Below the pieces are notes generated by a model that saw only the letters and a program-made list of their open reading frames with translations, was not told the DNA's origin and did not search any database. A stretch of 64,000 nt of DNA, from NCBI RefSeq assembly GCF_900110755.1, contig NZ_FOFF01000018.1:1-64000 (forward strand), in the 5' to 3' direction. The position numbers were made by a program, and so were the translations under genes. The stretch comes from Streptomyces sp. yr375 (lineage in GTDB: Bacteria > Actinomycetota > Actinomycetes > Streptomycetales > Streptomycetaceae). This document shows positions 15,893 through 23,593 of the stretch, one piece after another; within the stretch, counting starts at the first letter, position 1; every line of letters begins with the position of its first letter.

Positions 15893-17170
15893 CTATCGCG
15901 CGCCCGCCCGCCTCCGCCGTACCCCGTACGCGACCACGCCCACAGCCAGCACCCCCGCCCCCACCACCACCGAAGTCCACGGCAGCGCGAACGCGAGGAC
16001 CACGCAGCCCAGGAGTCCCACCGCGGGCAGCGCCCGCTGTGCCGGGGCCGAACCCAGCGTCCAGGCCGACGCGTTGGCCACCGCGTAGTACGCCAGCACA
16101 CCGAAGGAGGAGAACCCGATCGCGCCCCGCACGTCCACCGTGGCGGCCAGGACCGCGACCACCGCGCCCACGGCGAGCTCGGCCCGGTGCGGTACCCGGA
16201 AGCGCGGATGGACGGCCGACAGGGCGCCGGGCAGGTACCCGTCCCTCGCCATCGCCAGCGTCGTGCGCGAGACGCCCAGGACGAGGGCGAGCAGCGAGCC
16301 CAGCGCGGCCACGGCGGCCCCGACCCGCACCACCGGCACCAGAGCGGGCACTCCCGCCGCCCGCACCGCGTCGGCCAGCGGCGCGCCCGCCGACCCGAGA
16401 CCGTCCGCTCCCAGCACGGAAAGGACAGCGACCGCCACACACGCGTACACGGCCAGCGTGATGCCCAGGGCCAGCGGGATCGCGCGGGGGATGGTGCGCG
16501 CCGGATCCCGCACCTCCTCGCCGAGGGTCGCGATGCGCGCGTACCCGGCGAAGGCGAAGAACAGCAGACCGGCCGCCTGCAGCACCCCGCCGACGCCCCC
16601 GGAGACCCCGATGTCCAGCCGCCCCGCCTCGGAGGCGTCGGACCCCAGGCACACGACCACCACGGAAGCGAGGACCGCCAGGACCACCGTCACGATCGTC
16701 CGCGTCAGCCAGGCCGACTTCTGGATGCCGCCGTAGTTCACCGCGGTCAGCGCCACCACCGCCGCGACCGCCACCGCGTGCGCCTGCCCCGGCCAGACGT
16801 ACGCCCCGACCGTCAGCGCCATCGCCGCACAGGAGGCCGTCTTCCCGACCACGAACGACCAGCCCGCCAGATACCCCCAGAACGCGCTGAGCCGCTCGCG
16901 CCCGTACACGTACGTGCCGCCCGAGGCCGGATACAGCGCGGCGAGTCGCGCCGACGACATGGCGTTGCAGTAGGCGACGACAGCGGCGAGCGCGAGTCCG
17001 AGCAGCAGTCCGGAGCCCGCGGCGTGCGCGGCGGGAGCGAGCGCGGCGAAGACGCCGGCACCGATCATCGAGCCGAGCCCGACGACCACGGCGTCGCCGA
17101 CGCCCAGCGTCCGCCGCAGCTCGGAGGGCGGCCCGGCAGAGGATCCGGCGGCCGGTCCGGACTGTGTCAT
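15893..17170 (-). CDS. APC-superfamily amino acid permease
   Basis: This 425-residue protein has about twelve transmembrane helices. The N-terminal GVGDAVVVGLGSMIGAGVFA is the first-helix signature of the amino acid-polyamine-organocation family, and ASGGTYVYGRERLSAFWGYLAG matches the helix 3 region. FAGYARIATLGEEVRDPART corresponds to the substrate-site helix 6 and following loop. It should import an amino acid or amine by cation symport or exchange; the substrate cannot be told. ATG 17170 begins MTQSGPAAG; an upstream ATG at 17233 adds 21 unlikely residues. It converges with the SMI1 gene. Confidence 0.88.
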   Translation of the reverse strand: MTQSGPAAGSSAGPPSELRRTLGVGDAVVVGLGSMIGAGVFAALAPAAHAAGSGLLLGLALAAVVAYCNAMSSARLAALYPASGGTYVYGRERLSAFWGYLAGWSFVVGKTASCAAMALTVGAYVWPGQAHAVAVAAVVALTAVNYGGIQKSAWLTRTIVTVVLAVLASVVVVCLGSDASEAGRLDIGVSGGVGGVLQAAGLLFFAFAGYARIATLGEEVRDPARTIPRAIPLALGITLAVYACVAVAVLSVLGADGLGSAGAPLADAVRAAGVPALVPVVRVGAAVAALGSLLALVLGVSRTTLAMARDGYLPGALSAVHPRFRVPHRAELAVGAVVAVLAATVDVRGAIGFSSFGVLAYYAVANASAWTLGSAPAQRALPAVGLLGCVVLAFALPWTSVVVGAGVLAVGVVAYGVRRRRAGAR

Positions 17171-17376
17171 GGTCCGCACCCTACTGACCGACGGAACCGC
17201 CGGGTGCCGTCGAGGCGTCGTCCTGATCAACACGGCACGAACCCGCGTGCCACGAAGGGCGCGGGGCGCGCGTGGCGCGTCGAGACGAGCAGACGAGCAC
17301 GGTCCGTCCGTCCGGAGCGAGCGACATCACACTGCCCGGACAGCACGGGCACAGCACGGAAGGGCAGGTTCAGGGC

Positions 17377-17643
17377 ATGGGCATCGTCAGTTGGATCATC
17401 CTGGGGCTGTTGGCCGGAGTCATCGCCAAGGTCCTGCTGCCGGGGCGGGACCCGGGCGGCTTCATCGGCACGACCCTCATCGGCGTCGCAGGCGCGTTCA
17501 TCGGCGGCTGGATATCGGCCCGCTGGCTGGACCACCCCATCACCAAGGACTTCTACGACGGCGCCACCTGGGCCTCGGCGATCGGCGGTTCGCTGGTGCT
17601 CCTGATCATCTACCGCCTGCTGTTCGGCAACTCGCGAGACTGA
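17377..17643 (+). CDS. GlsB/YeaQ/YmgE-family small membrane protein
   Basis: This 88-residue protein begins MGIVSWIILGLLAGVIAK, followed by LLPGRDPGGFIGTTLIGVAGAFIGGW, the hallmark of the transglycosylase-associated (GlsB/YeaQ) family. Three transmembrane segments are predicted. Members are often induced by general stress in Gram-positive bacteria, but the biochemical role is not established. ATG 17377 gives the family-length protein. It stands alone between two minus-strand genes. Confidence 0.88.
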   Translation: MGIVSWIILGLLAGVIAKVLLPGRDPGGFIGTTLIGVAGAFIGGWISARWLDHPITKDFYDGATWASAIGGSLVLLIIYRLLFGNSRD

Positions 17644-17710
17644 GCGCGGTCCTGAACGCAGCCCCGGGCGTGGCCGGGAGGCCTGAAGGGGACCAGAAGG
17701 GGACCAGAAG

Positions 17711-17735
17711 GGTGGGCACCCGTCGGGCGCCCACC
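17711..17735 (-). terminator. Terminator-like hairpin after yajQ
   Basis: GGTGGGC (17711-17717) pairs with GCCCACC (17729-17735), with three further inner G-C pairs after one mismatch. It lies eight bases beyond the yajQ stop. Two copies of AGGGGACCAGA precede it on the plus strand. Confidence 0.55.
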
Positions 17736-17742
17736 CGGCCGA

Positions 17743-18231
17743 CTACCGGTAGTTCACGAACTGCAGCGCGAAGTCGAAGTCCTGGCCCTTGAGCAGGGCG
17801 ATGATGGTCTGCAGGTCATCGCGGCTCTTGGAGCTGACCCGCAGTTCCTCGCCCTGCACCTGGGCCTTCACGCCCTTGGGGCCCTCGTCGCGGATGAGCT
17901 TGGCGACCTTCTTCGCGTTGTCCTGGGAGATGCCCTCCTTGATCTCCGCGAAGAGCTTGTACTCCTTGCCGGAGAGCTGGGGCTCGCCCGCCTCCAGCGC
18001 CTTCAGCGAGATCCCGCGCTTGATCAGCTTGGACTGGAAGACGTCGAGGACGGCGTTCACCCGGTCCTCGGAGTTCGCCTCCATCAGGATCTTGTCACCG
18101 GACCACGAGATCGAGGCGCCGACGCCCTTGAAGTCGTAGCGCTGCGAGATCTCCTTGGCGGCCTGGTTGAGGGCGTTGTCGACCTCCTGCCGCTCGACCT
18201 TCGAGACGATGTCGAAACTGGAGTCGGCCAT
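17743..18231 (-). CDS. YajQ-family nucleotide-binding protein
   Basis: This 162-residue protein is recognised by MADSSFDIVSKVERQEVDNA, by ISQRYDFKGVGASISW, and by the C-terminal DFDFALQFVNYR. It is full length with two RNA-recognition-like folds. Some homologues bind cyclic di-GMP and act as transcriptional co-regulators; others bind GTP or tRNA in vitro. A strong AAGGAG site lies 9 bp before ATG 18231. In S. coelicolor the orthologue (about SCO4614) also lies next to the SLP1 attachment tRNA-Tyr gene, as here. Confidence 0.92.
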   Translation of the reverse strand: MADSSFDIVSKVERQEVDNALNQAAKEISQRYDFKGVGASISWSGDKILMEANSEDRVNAVLDVFQSKLIKRGISLKALEAGEPQLSGKEYKLFAEIKEGISQDNAKKVAKLIRDEGPKGVKAQVQGEELRVSSKSRDDLQTIIALLKGQDFDFALQFVNYR

Positions 18232-18455
18232 GTCCTGTGGCTCCTTGTATCAGGGTGCGTGTCGGGTGCGTATCGGCGTACGTGGGGTGAGCGCCGAGCC
18301 CGGCGTGAGCCCGGGCCGCATCCGGCCAAGCCTAGCCACCCCACTCTCTCCGAGCGCCGAGGAATCAGGTGGCGAAGCACCCCTGGGCATCGGGTATCGT
18401 TTACGTCGTTGCCAAGGAGCACCGCCGAAAAGCGGTTCGAATCGGCGGCAAACCC

Positions 18456-18537
18456 GGCGGTGTGCCCGAGCGGCCAAAGGGAGCAGACTGTAAATCTGCC
18501 GGCTCAGCCTACCCAGGTTCGAACCCTGGCGCCGCCA
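18456..18537 (+). tRNA. tRNA-Tyr (anticodon GTA)
   Basis: The 82-nt gene has acceptor arms GGCGGTG and CGCCGCC, discriminator A, a D arm, an anticodon stem CAGAC/TCTGC region with GTA at 18490-18492, a long variable arm and the T arm CCAGG-TTCGAAC-CCTGG. The 3' CCA is not encoded. In S. coelicolor this tRNA-Tyr is the known integration site of SLP1. Here the gene is intact and no integrase gene follows it. Confidence 0.96.
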
Positions 18538-18547
18538 CGCTGAGAAC

Positions 18548-18590
18548 GAAGGGGCGGTGACCTGCTAACACAGCAGGTCACCGCCCCTTC
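18548..18590 (+). terminator. Intrinsic terminator of tRNA-Tyr
   Basis: A perfect 19-bp stem (18548-18566 with 18572-18590) encloses a 5-nt loop, beginning 10 bp after the tRNA. It is exceptionally stable. As is usual in Streptomyces, there is no long U tract. Confidence 0.85.
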
Positions 18591-18761
18591 GCCATGCCCT
18601 CTGGTGAGCGGTGCACTGTCTCACGCCGTCTTGCGTTCGAACGCCCTCTCTCGGGGAGTGCGGACGGAGCATGGACGGGATTTCAGCCCCTCACCCGCGT
18701 TGCTCCAGCCGCGTAGGTGACGTGCCACCGGAGTAGGCCAACCAGTACGGGCGGGCATCCG
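18591..18761. other. Non-coding stretch after tRNA-Tyr
   Basis: No convincing gene, integrase fragment or second copy of the tRNA 3' end is visible here. This is the place where SLP1-type elements lie in S. coelicolor. With the decayed membrane gene that follows and the gap up to 19508, it makes about 900 bp of low coding density. Confidence 0.5.
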
Positions 18762-19260
18762 CTACTCCGCTCGTTCCTCGTCCTTGCTGCCGGCCACCCG
18801 CTTCGCAAGCGGCTCCAGCACGAGCCCGACCGTGGCCACGGCGACCGCAGGCAGGACCGAGTGGGCGTGAACCCCCGGCGTCCATTCCAGCAGCATCACG
18901 CCGACGAGGAAGGCCGACAGCCAGCCGAAGGCGGCGTCCGACAGCCGGGCAGTGGTGGGTGAAGGCGTAACGTGGCATGCCCCAGCCGTCGTGCCGGCAC
19001 CGTGATCGCTGTGGCGATCACAGAGCACGGAGCGAGAAGCAGCAGGGCCCAGAACACCGGAGTGAGACCGTCGAGTTCCACCGCCCCCGGAAACACCGCC
19101 ACTGTGACGAGCAGAACCAGCAGGAATACCAGGCCCACGAGCGCGGCCACCAGCAGGACCAACCCGCCGACCACGGCTCGGGCGAGCCGCTTCTCCCCGG
19201 CCGTCGACGGACCGCGTCCGCACCGTCGCTCTCATCGCCCGGGACGTATCGCGCGTCCAT
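18762..19260 (-). pseudogene. Probable frameshifted membrane-protein gene
   Basis: Protein-like segments lie in different minus-strand frames in the right order. First comes MDARYVPGDESDGADAVR from about 19260. A hydrophobic stretch GLVLLVAALVGLVFLLVLLV with a second helix follows from 19174 to about 18975. Then LSDAAFGWLSAFLVGVMLLEW runs to a stop at 18762. Joining them needs two frame changes, near 19200 and 18975. The middle frame contains a TTA codon at the second junction. Either the gene is decayed or the hydrophobic segments are two separate small proteins. Bases 19262-19508 hold only short CACAGGCCAC-like repeats. Confidence 0.35.
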
Positions 19261-19508
19261 GTAAAGAATCACTTCCCGTTCGTCCTCAGACCCTGGTCAC
19301 AGGCCACAAGCCACAGGCCACGCCTTCGAGTGCTGTTGGTCGGACAGGCATGCTGTGTGCTTCTCGCCCCGGACCGTTGGTCGGCGGAGCCGAGGCGGTG
19401 GGCTGCGGCAAAGCCGATCTTGAAGGTCAACAAGCGTTAATCGCAAGGAAGTTGAGGAAGAGGTGAGGGGGATCTTTGCCGCTTACCCGGTGATGGCCGA
19501 CCAGAGAG

Positions 19509-19550
19509 GAAACCCCTCCGTACTGCGGAAACGCAGCACGGAGGGGTTTC
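19509..19550 (-). terminator. Long terminator hairpin
   Basis: Thirteen-base arms GAAACCCCTCCGT (19509-19521) and ACGGAGGGGTTTC (19538-19550) continue, after one A-C mismatch, into CTGCG-GAAA-CGCAG with a stable tetraloop. It lies 37 bp past the stop of the minus-strand gene at 19588. Confidence 0.8.
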
Positions 19551-19587
19551 TTCGTGTGTTGGGCAAGGGCGTGGGGGGACGTGCGCT

Positions 19588-19911
19588 TCACTCGCCCTCG
19601 GGAGGGGCTTCCGGGGTGCTCGGTGTTTTCTTCGGGTCGGGGCTTGTCGGCGTTTTCGTCTTTGCTTTTACCTCCGCCTCGATGTCGTTGCGCGGTTTGT
19701 TCTCGTCCTTGGCGTGTTCGGTGACCGCGGCCTGGGCGTCGCGGGCGAGGTCGCGCCAGGCTCGCCAGGCGGTTTCGTAGGTGTCGGTCTGGGTCTCCGA
19801 CCAGGGGGCTGCCGTGGGCGCGCCATAGGCGTCCCGCAGCTCTTCGACCCTCGCGTGTGCCTCGTCGGCCGCGCGCTGCTTCTCCACGAGTTCCTCGAAG
19901 GTATGTGCCAC
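19588..19911 (-). CDS. Hypothetical charged coiled-coil protein
   Basis: This 107-residue protein starts at GTG 19911 (VAHTFEELVEKQRAADEAHA). The first 75 residues are strongly helical and charged, with heptad-like spacing and a Trp-rich segment (ETAWRAWRDLARDAQAAVTEHA). The last 30 are Lys/Thr/Pro/Glu-rich and probably disordered. I do not recognise a named family, though similar small proteins occur in streptomycetes. In-frame codons upstream of the GTG translate to Arg/Pro-rich noise, so the short start is favoured. A strong terminator follows. Confidence 0.7.
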   Translation of the reverse strand: MAHTFEELVEKQRAADEAHARVEELRDAYGAPTAAPWSETQTDTYETAWRAWRDLARDAQAAVTEHAKDENKPRNDIEAEVKAKTKTPTSPDPKKTPSTPEAPPEGE

Positions 19912-20009
19912 GTGTACGGATGCTAGGGACGCGATCGCAGTTCCGCGCGGTGAGCGGGGCGCGTCCCGCCAGGGGGTACCCGCGTGGCCCACTGGGGCAG
20001 ACTGGCCCC

Positions 20010-20231
20010 ATGTCCAGCGCGTCCAGCCGTCGTAGAACCTGTCCCGAGTGCCGTCGCGAGATCGCCGTCGTCGCCGGACGGTACGCCCGGCACGACCCGC
20101 CCGGGGCGCGGGGGAGCGGGGAGTTCGTCTCCTGCCCCGGGTCCCGCAGGACGGCACAACTGGGCGCGGCACAGCCGTCGTTGGACGGATACGTCCTCCC
20201 GGATTTCCCCGGGCAGTTGCCCCTCTTCTAG
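20010..20231 (+). CDS. Small hypothetical protein with a CPEC knuckle
   Basis: This 73-residue protein starts at ATG 20010 (MSSASSRRRTCPECRREIAV). One CxxC pair occurs near residue 11 and a lone Cys near residue 43, too few for a certain zinc ribbon. The C terminus ends YVLPDFPGQLPLF. Family and function are unknown. The short 5' gap to the divergent coiled-coil gene would hold both promoters. The stop lies inside a small tandem repeat. Confidence 0.6.
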   Translation: MSSASSRRRTCPECRREIAVVAGRYARHDPPGARGSGEFVSCPGSRRTAQLGAAQPSLDGYVLPDFPGQLPLF

Positions 20232-20272
20232 CGCCCCTCTTCTAGCGCCGCCCCTCTTCTGGCGCCGCCCCG
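20218..20272. repeat. Tandem repeat between convergent genes
   Basis: Three consecutive copies of a CCCCTCTTCTAGCG-like unit, the last with TGG in place of TAG, run from the end of the 73-residue gene to the end of the next minus-strand gene. The stop codon of the former is part of the first copy. Confidence 0.6.
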
Positions 20273-20273
20273 C

Positions 20274-20930
20274 TCAGTTCCCCGCGACCGCCTTCACCGC
20301 CACCGGCACCGGCGCCGAGCCGCTGATCAGCTCCAGGGTGAGGCCGGACATCGCCGGGGTGTCGAGCAGCTCCGCGAGCACGGCGGCCACGTCGTCGCGT
20401 GGGACGGCACCGCGCCCCGTACGCGCCTCCAGGCGGACCAGACCGGTGCCGGAGTCGTCCGTCAGCGCGCCGGGGCGCAGGATCGTCCAGTCGAGGGCGT
20501 CCAGGCCCCGCACGTACGCGTCCGCCTCGCCCTTGGCGCGCAGGTAGACGTCGAAGATCCCGTCGCCCCGGTGATCCGGGTCCGCGCCCATGGACGACAC
20601 GACCACGAAGCGCCGTACGCCCGCCCGGACCGCCGCGTCCGCGAACAGCACCGCCGCGCCCCGGTCCACGGTGTCCTTGCGGGCCGTCCCGCTGCCCGGG
20701 CCCGCGCCCGCCGCGAACACCGCCGCGTCCGCGCCGCGCAGCCGCTCCGCGACCTCCTCGACGGAGGCCGACTCCAGGTCCAGGACGACCGGTTCGGCAC
20801 CGGCCGCCCGCAGGTCGTCGCCCTGTTCGGCCCTGCGGACGACCCCCGCGACCGCGTCCCCGCGCGCGGCGAGCAGCCGCTCCAGCCGCAGCGCGATCTG
20901 ACCATGACCACCAGCGATGACAATGCGCAT
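20274..20930 (-). CDS. NAD(P)-binding, SDR-like protein (NAD-dependent epimerase fold)
   Basis: This 218-residue protein begins MRIVIAGGHGQIALRLERLL, a Rossmann nucleotide site of the atypical short-chain dehydrogenase type (NmrA/YwnB-like). VLDLESA and AAVFAAGAG continue the fold, and FVVVSSMGAD supplies the active-site strand serine. A canonical YxxxK is replaced by FDVYLRAKGEADAYV, where Tyr and Lys are spaced as in the family. The substrate is unknown. ATG 20930 is used because an upstream ATG at 20969 adds a non-conserved leader. Confidence 0.82.
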   Translation of the reverse strand: MRIVIAGGHGQIALRLERLLAARGDAVAGVVRRAEQGDDLRAAGAEPVVLDLESASVEEVAERLRGADAAVFAAGAGPGSGTARKDTVDRGAAVLFADAAVRAGVRRFVVVSSMGADPDHRGDGIFDVYLRAKGEADAYVRGLDALDWTILRPGALTDDSGTGLVRLEARTGRGAVPRDDVAAVLAELLDTPAMSGLTLELISGSAPVPVAVKAVAGN

Positions 20931-20991
20931 GCCTTCGACCGTACGCCCGGACAGCCCCGTCCGCCGCACGGTGCCGACCGGACCCCGAGCC

Positions 20992-22281
20992 CTACGAGAG
21001 CTCCCCCCGCCCCTGCCGGGGTAGGCCCAACTCCGCCGCGGCCGCCGAGTTGCAGTACTCGCGGACCGCGCTCGTGCGGGCCACCACGCGCCCCCGGTGG
21101 ATCACGATCCGGCTGTACGCCAGCGACAGGGCGCCCGCCAGCCGGTCGCCCCGGACGGCCAGCAGGTCGGCCGGGAAACCCGCCTCCACGCGGACCTCGG
21201 GCAGGCCCAGAGCGGCCCGCGCGGACGTGCTCACGGTGTCGTAGGCGTCCTCGCAGCGCAGACCGTGGCGGGAGGCGAGGAGGTAGGCCGCCTCCAGGGG
21301 GTCGCCGCGGCCGACCGGGTTGGAGACGTCCCGCACCGCCCCGCTGCCGGCCGCCACGCGCACCCCGGCCGCGCGCAACAGCCGTACGGGCGCCGCGCCC
21401 CGGTCCTCGACGGCGCCGCAGCCGCCCTGGGGGAGGCAGACCACCGTCACGCCGGCGGCGGCCAGTTGGTCGGCGGTGCGGCCGGCCGTCTCGGCGGGGA
21501 GGCGGTCGAGGCCGCCGCAGGGGCTGAGGGTGACGCCGGGGCGCAGGCCGCCGGCCATCGCGGCCAGGCGGGCGAGACGGGCCGGGTCGGCGGCGTCGGT
21601 GTGCAGGTCGACGGGGCAGCCGTGCTCGGAGGCGACCTCCAGGACGGCCTCCACGTACCCCGTCGGATCAGGGTCCAGGTCCGGGCAGCCGCCGACCACC
21701 GAGGCGCCCATCTTCACCGCGTCGCGCAGTATCGCGAGCCCGTCCGCGCCGGCCGCCCCGGTCAGCACCCGGGGCATCGCCACCGTCGTCAGCTCGGCGA
21801 GCCCGCGCAGCGAACGCCGGGCCCGCAGGACGGCGGCCAGCGCGCCGAGGCCCTGGACGTCGCCCACGCGCACGTGCGCGCGCAGGGCGGTCGCGCCGTG
21901 GCCGAGTTGCAGCAGCGCGGCCTCCGTGGCCCGGCGCTGGACGTCCTGGGCGGCGTACGAGACGGGGCCGTCGGTGTCGGCCGTGAGCGCGGTGTCGGCG
22001 TGCGCGTGCGGCTCGGCGGGGGCGGGGAGCAGGAGGTAGCCGTCGAGGTCCACGCGCGCGCCGCCACGGGCCGGACCGGCCGCCGGGCCCGCGGTCAGGC
22101 TGCCGGCCGTGCCGACCGCCTCGATACGCCCGCGGCCCAGCCGTACGTCCACGGTCCGGCCGTCCGTCAGCCGCGCCCCGCACAGCAGGAGGCCGGCCGG
22201 GTCCGGCGAGCCTCCCGAGGCCCCGAAGGGGGACGACGAGGACGACCAGGAGGGGGGCGGCTGCGGCTGGCTGTCGGGCAT
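20992..22281 (-). CDS. Amidohydrolase-fold protein, cytosine-deaminase-like, possibly inactive
   Basis: This 429-residue protein resembles the CodA/N-isopropylammelide branch: a small beta-sandwich start (LLLCGARLTDGRTVDVRLG), then APAEPHAHADTAL with the metal HxH pair, then DLHTDAADPARL. Where active relatives carry a Glu after the third His (HxDE), Ala is found. The next His of the SHC-type strand is replaced in VTLSPCGGL. The metal/catalytic Asp of the TDNVRD-type motif is Gly in AAGSGAVRDVSNP. The overall fold is kept (NPVGRGDPLEAAYLLASRHG). A role other than deamination is likely. The first 30 residues are Pro/Ser-rich. Confidence 0.8.
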   Translation of the reverse strand: MPDSQPQPPPSWSSSSSPFGASGGSPDPAGLLLCGARLTDGRTVDVRLGRGRIEAVGTAGSLTAGPAAGPARGGARVDLDGYLLLPAPAEPHAHADTALTADTDGPVSYAAQDVQRRATEAALLQLGHGATALRAHVRVGDVQGLGALAAVLRARRSLRGLAELTTVAMPRVLTGAAGADGLAILRDAVKMGASVVGGCPDLDPDPTGYVEAVLEVASEHGCPVDLHTDAADPARLARLAAMAGGLRPGVTLSPCGGLDRLPAETAGRTADQLAAAGVTVVCLPQGGCGAVEDRGAAPVRLLRAAGVRVAAGSGAVRDVSNPVGRGDPLEAAYLLASRHGLRCEDAYDTVSTSARAALGLPEVRVEAGFPADLLAVRGDRLAGALSLAYSRIVIHRGRVVARTSAVREYCNSAAAAELGLPRQGRGELS

Positions 22282-22487
22282 CGCGCTCCAGGGGCGTGGG
22301 GGAACTCACAAGATCACGCAGAGTGAGTCGAGCCTAGGGCGGCGGTTCGGCGCGGGCGGGGAGGAGCGCAATAGTCGTACCGGTGTGGTCCGCCGTGCCG
22401 GAGGGGCTCAGGAGACCGCCGGGACGCTGCGGAAACGGCCCTCGGGGCGGCCCTCGGAACGGCCCTGGAGGGCCCCGCGAAACGGAT

Positions 22488-22517
22488 TTGGGTGAACGGC
22501 TGCGGACCGTGTAATGT
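22488..22517 (+). promoter_or_regulatory. Candidate promoter for tRNA-Thr
   Basis: TTGGGT at 22488-22493 and TAATGT at 22512-22517 are 18 bp apart. The -10 ends 11 bp before the mature tRNA, a spacing suited to direct tRNA transcription. Confidence 0.5.
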
Positions 22518-22528
22518 CTTCATCGCTC

Positions 22529-22601
22529 GCCCCAATAGCTCAGTCGGTAGAGCGTCTCCATGGTAAGGAGAAGGTCTGCGGTTCGATTCCGCATTGGGGC
22601 T
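22529..22601 (+). tRNA. tRNA-Thr (anticodon GGT)
   Basis: The 73-nt cloverleaf has acceptor GCCCCAA/TTGGGGC, discriminator T, an anticodon stem TCTCC/GGAGA with loop ATGGTAA giving GGT, and a T arm GCGG-TTCGATT-CCGC. It is followed after 46 bp by tRNA-Met and then rpmG, the same trio as thrT-metT-rpmG2 in mycobacteria. Confidence 0.95.
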
Positions 22602-22647
22602 CTGGTGGGTGAGGTTCCCGTCGCAAGGCGGGACCTGATCCCATCAA

Positions 22648-22720
22648 AGCGGTGTAGCTCAGTCGGTAGAGCAAGCGGCTCATAATCGCTGTGTCACCGG
22701 TTCAAGTCCGGTCACCGCTA
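22648..22720 (+). tRNA. tRNA-Met, elongator (anticodon CAT)
   Basis: The 73-nt cloverleaf has acceptor AGCGGTG/CACCGCT, discriminator A, an anticodon loop CTCATAA, and a T arm CCGG-TTCAAGT-CCGG. The fully paired first acceptor base pair (A-T) argues for elongator rather than initiator tRNA. It is probably co-transcribed with tRNA-Thr. Confidence 0.94.
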
Positions 22721-22725
22721 CTGAC

Positions 22726-22763
22726 AGTAGCCGATTGTGGGGTCGGTCCTTCGATCGGCTACT
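22726..22763 (+). terminator. Hairpin between tRNA-Met and rpmG
   Basis: AGTAGCCGAT (22726-22735) pairs perfectly with ATCGGCTACT (22754-22763), followed by CTTTC. It may end the tRNA transcript or separate it from rpmG mRNA. Confidence 0.6.
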
Positions 22764-22809
22764 CTTTCATGCGTTAATAGGTCCCATCCGTTCGTCAAGG
22801 AGCACTCCT

Positions 22810-22974
22810 GTGGCTGCCACCGACGTCCGCCCGAAGATCACGCTGGCCTGCGTGGAGTGCAAGGAGCGGAACTACATCACCAAGAAGAACCGGCGTAACA
22901 ACCCGGATCGAATGGAGATGAAGAAGCACTGCCCGCGTTGCAACGCGCACACCGCGCACCGCGAAACGCGATAA
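22810..22974 (+). CDS. rpmG: 50S ribosomal protein L33, zinc-binding form
   Basis: This 54-residue L33 keeps both cysteine pairs, CVEC and CPRC, and so is the zinc-containing C+ form. The core RNYITKKNRRNNPDRMEMKKHCPRC is standard. GTG 22810 follows AAGGAG. In streptomycetes and mycobacteria, cysteine-free paralogues elsewhere replace this copy under zinc starvation; none is in this window. It lies between two tRNA genes and two dehydratase genes, a long-conserved actinobacterial arrangement. Confidence 0.95.
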   Translation: MAATDVRPKITLACVECKERNYITKKNRRNNPDRMEMKKHCPRCNAHTAHRETR

Positions 22975-22987
22975 ATCAGGCTCGTAT

Positions 22988-23023
22988 GCGAGGCCGTCCC
23001 CGAGTGATCGGGGGCGGCCTCGC
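22988..23023 (+). terminator. Terminator after rpmG
   Basis: GCGAGGCCG (22988-22996) pairs with CGGCCTCGC (23015-23023), extended inward by CCCC/GGGG. It lies 14 bp past the rpmG stop and separates it from the dehydratase pair. Confidence 0.8.
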
Positions 23024-23085
23024 GTCGTTGAACCAGTTGCCCGATCCGTACCGGTCATTTGAGCAAGCAGGAGGTGCCGAGGCCC

Positions 23086-23586
23086 ATGGCGCTCGATCAG
23101 TCCTTCGTCGGGCGGATCTACCCGCCCACCGATCCCTATGAGGTCGGCCGGGAGAAGATCCGCGAGTTCGCCGAGGCCGTGGCGGACGCCAACCCGGTGT
23201 ACACCGACCCGGAGGCCGCCAAGGCCCTCGGGTACGCCGATGTGATCGCGCCGCCGACCTTCGTGTTCTCCATCACCTTCAAGGCGGCGCGCCAGGTCGT
23301 CCAGGACCCCCAGCTCGGCCTCGACTACAACCGCGTGGTCCACGGCGACCAGAAGTTCGCCTACAAGCGTCCCGTGCGCGCCGGTGACCGGCTCACGGTC
23401 ACCTCGACCATCGAGGCCGTCAAGTCCATGGCAGGCAACGACATCCTGGACATCCGCGGCGAGGTCCACGACGAGTCCGGCGAGCACGTCGTGACCGCCT
23501 GGACCAAGCTCGTCGCCCGCGCGGCGGAGCCCGAAGCAGTCGCGGAGCCCGAAGCAGCCGCCGAGTCCACGGAAGGGCAGGCGTGA
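23086..23586 (+). CDS. MaoC-type dehydratase subunit, HadA-like
   Basis: This 166-residue protein has the N-terminal FAS1-like dehydratase hot-dog fold (DQSFVGRIYPPTDPYEVGREKIREFAEAV, then ADVIAPPTFVF). It lacks the catalytic Asp/His pair, as mycobacterial HadA does, and should form a heterodimer with the next gene's product. The C terminus is a short Glu/Ala tail. ATG 23086 follows an AGGAGG box about 12 bp away; TTG 23059 is an alternative. Streptomyces makes no mycolic acids, so its substrate is probably another 3-hydroxyacyl thioester. It is eight bases from its partner. Confidence 0.85.
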   Translation: MALDQSFVGRIYPPTDPYEVGREKIREFAEAVADANPVYTDPEAAKALGYADVIAPPTFVFSITFKAARQVVQDPQLGLDYNRVVHGDQKFAYKRPVRAGDRLTVTSTIEAVKSMAGNDILDIRGEVHDESGEHVVTAWTKLVARAAEPEAVAEPEAAAESTEGQA

Positions 23587-23593
23587 GGAACCG

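Noticed and set aside
18432..18449. GCGGTTCGAATCGGCGGC just before tRNA-Tyr as a duplicated T arm or att scar
   Set aside because: It shares only the TTCGAA core with the tRNA 3' end and lies on the 5' side, so it is not an attachment-site duplication.
19427..20011. Minus-strand frame overlapping the coiled-coil gene
   Set aside because: It overlaps the better-supported 107-residue gene and runs through the terminator hairpin; the composition is Arg-rich noise.
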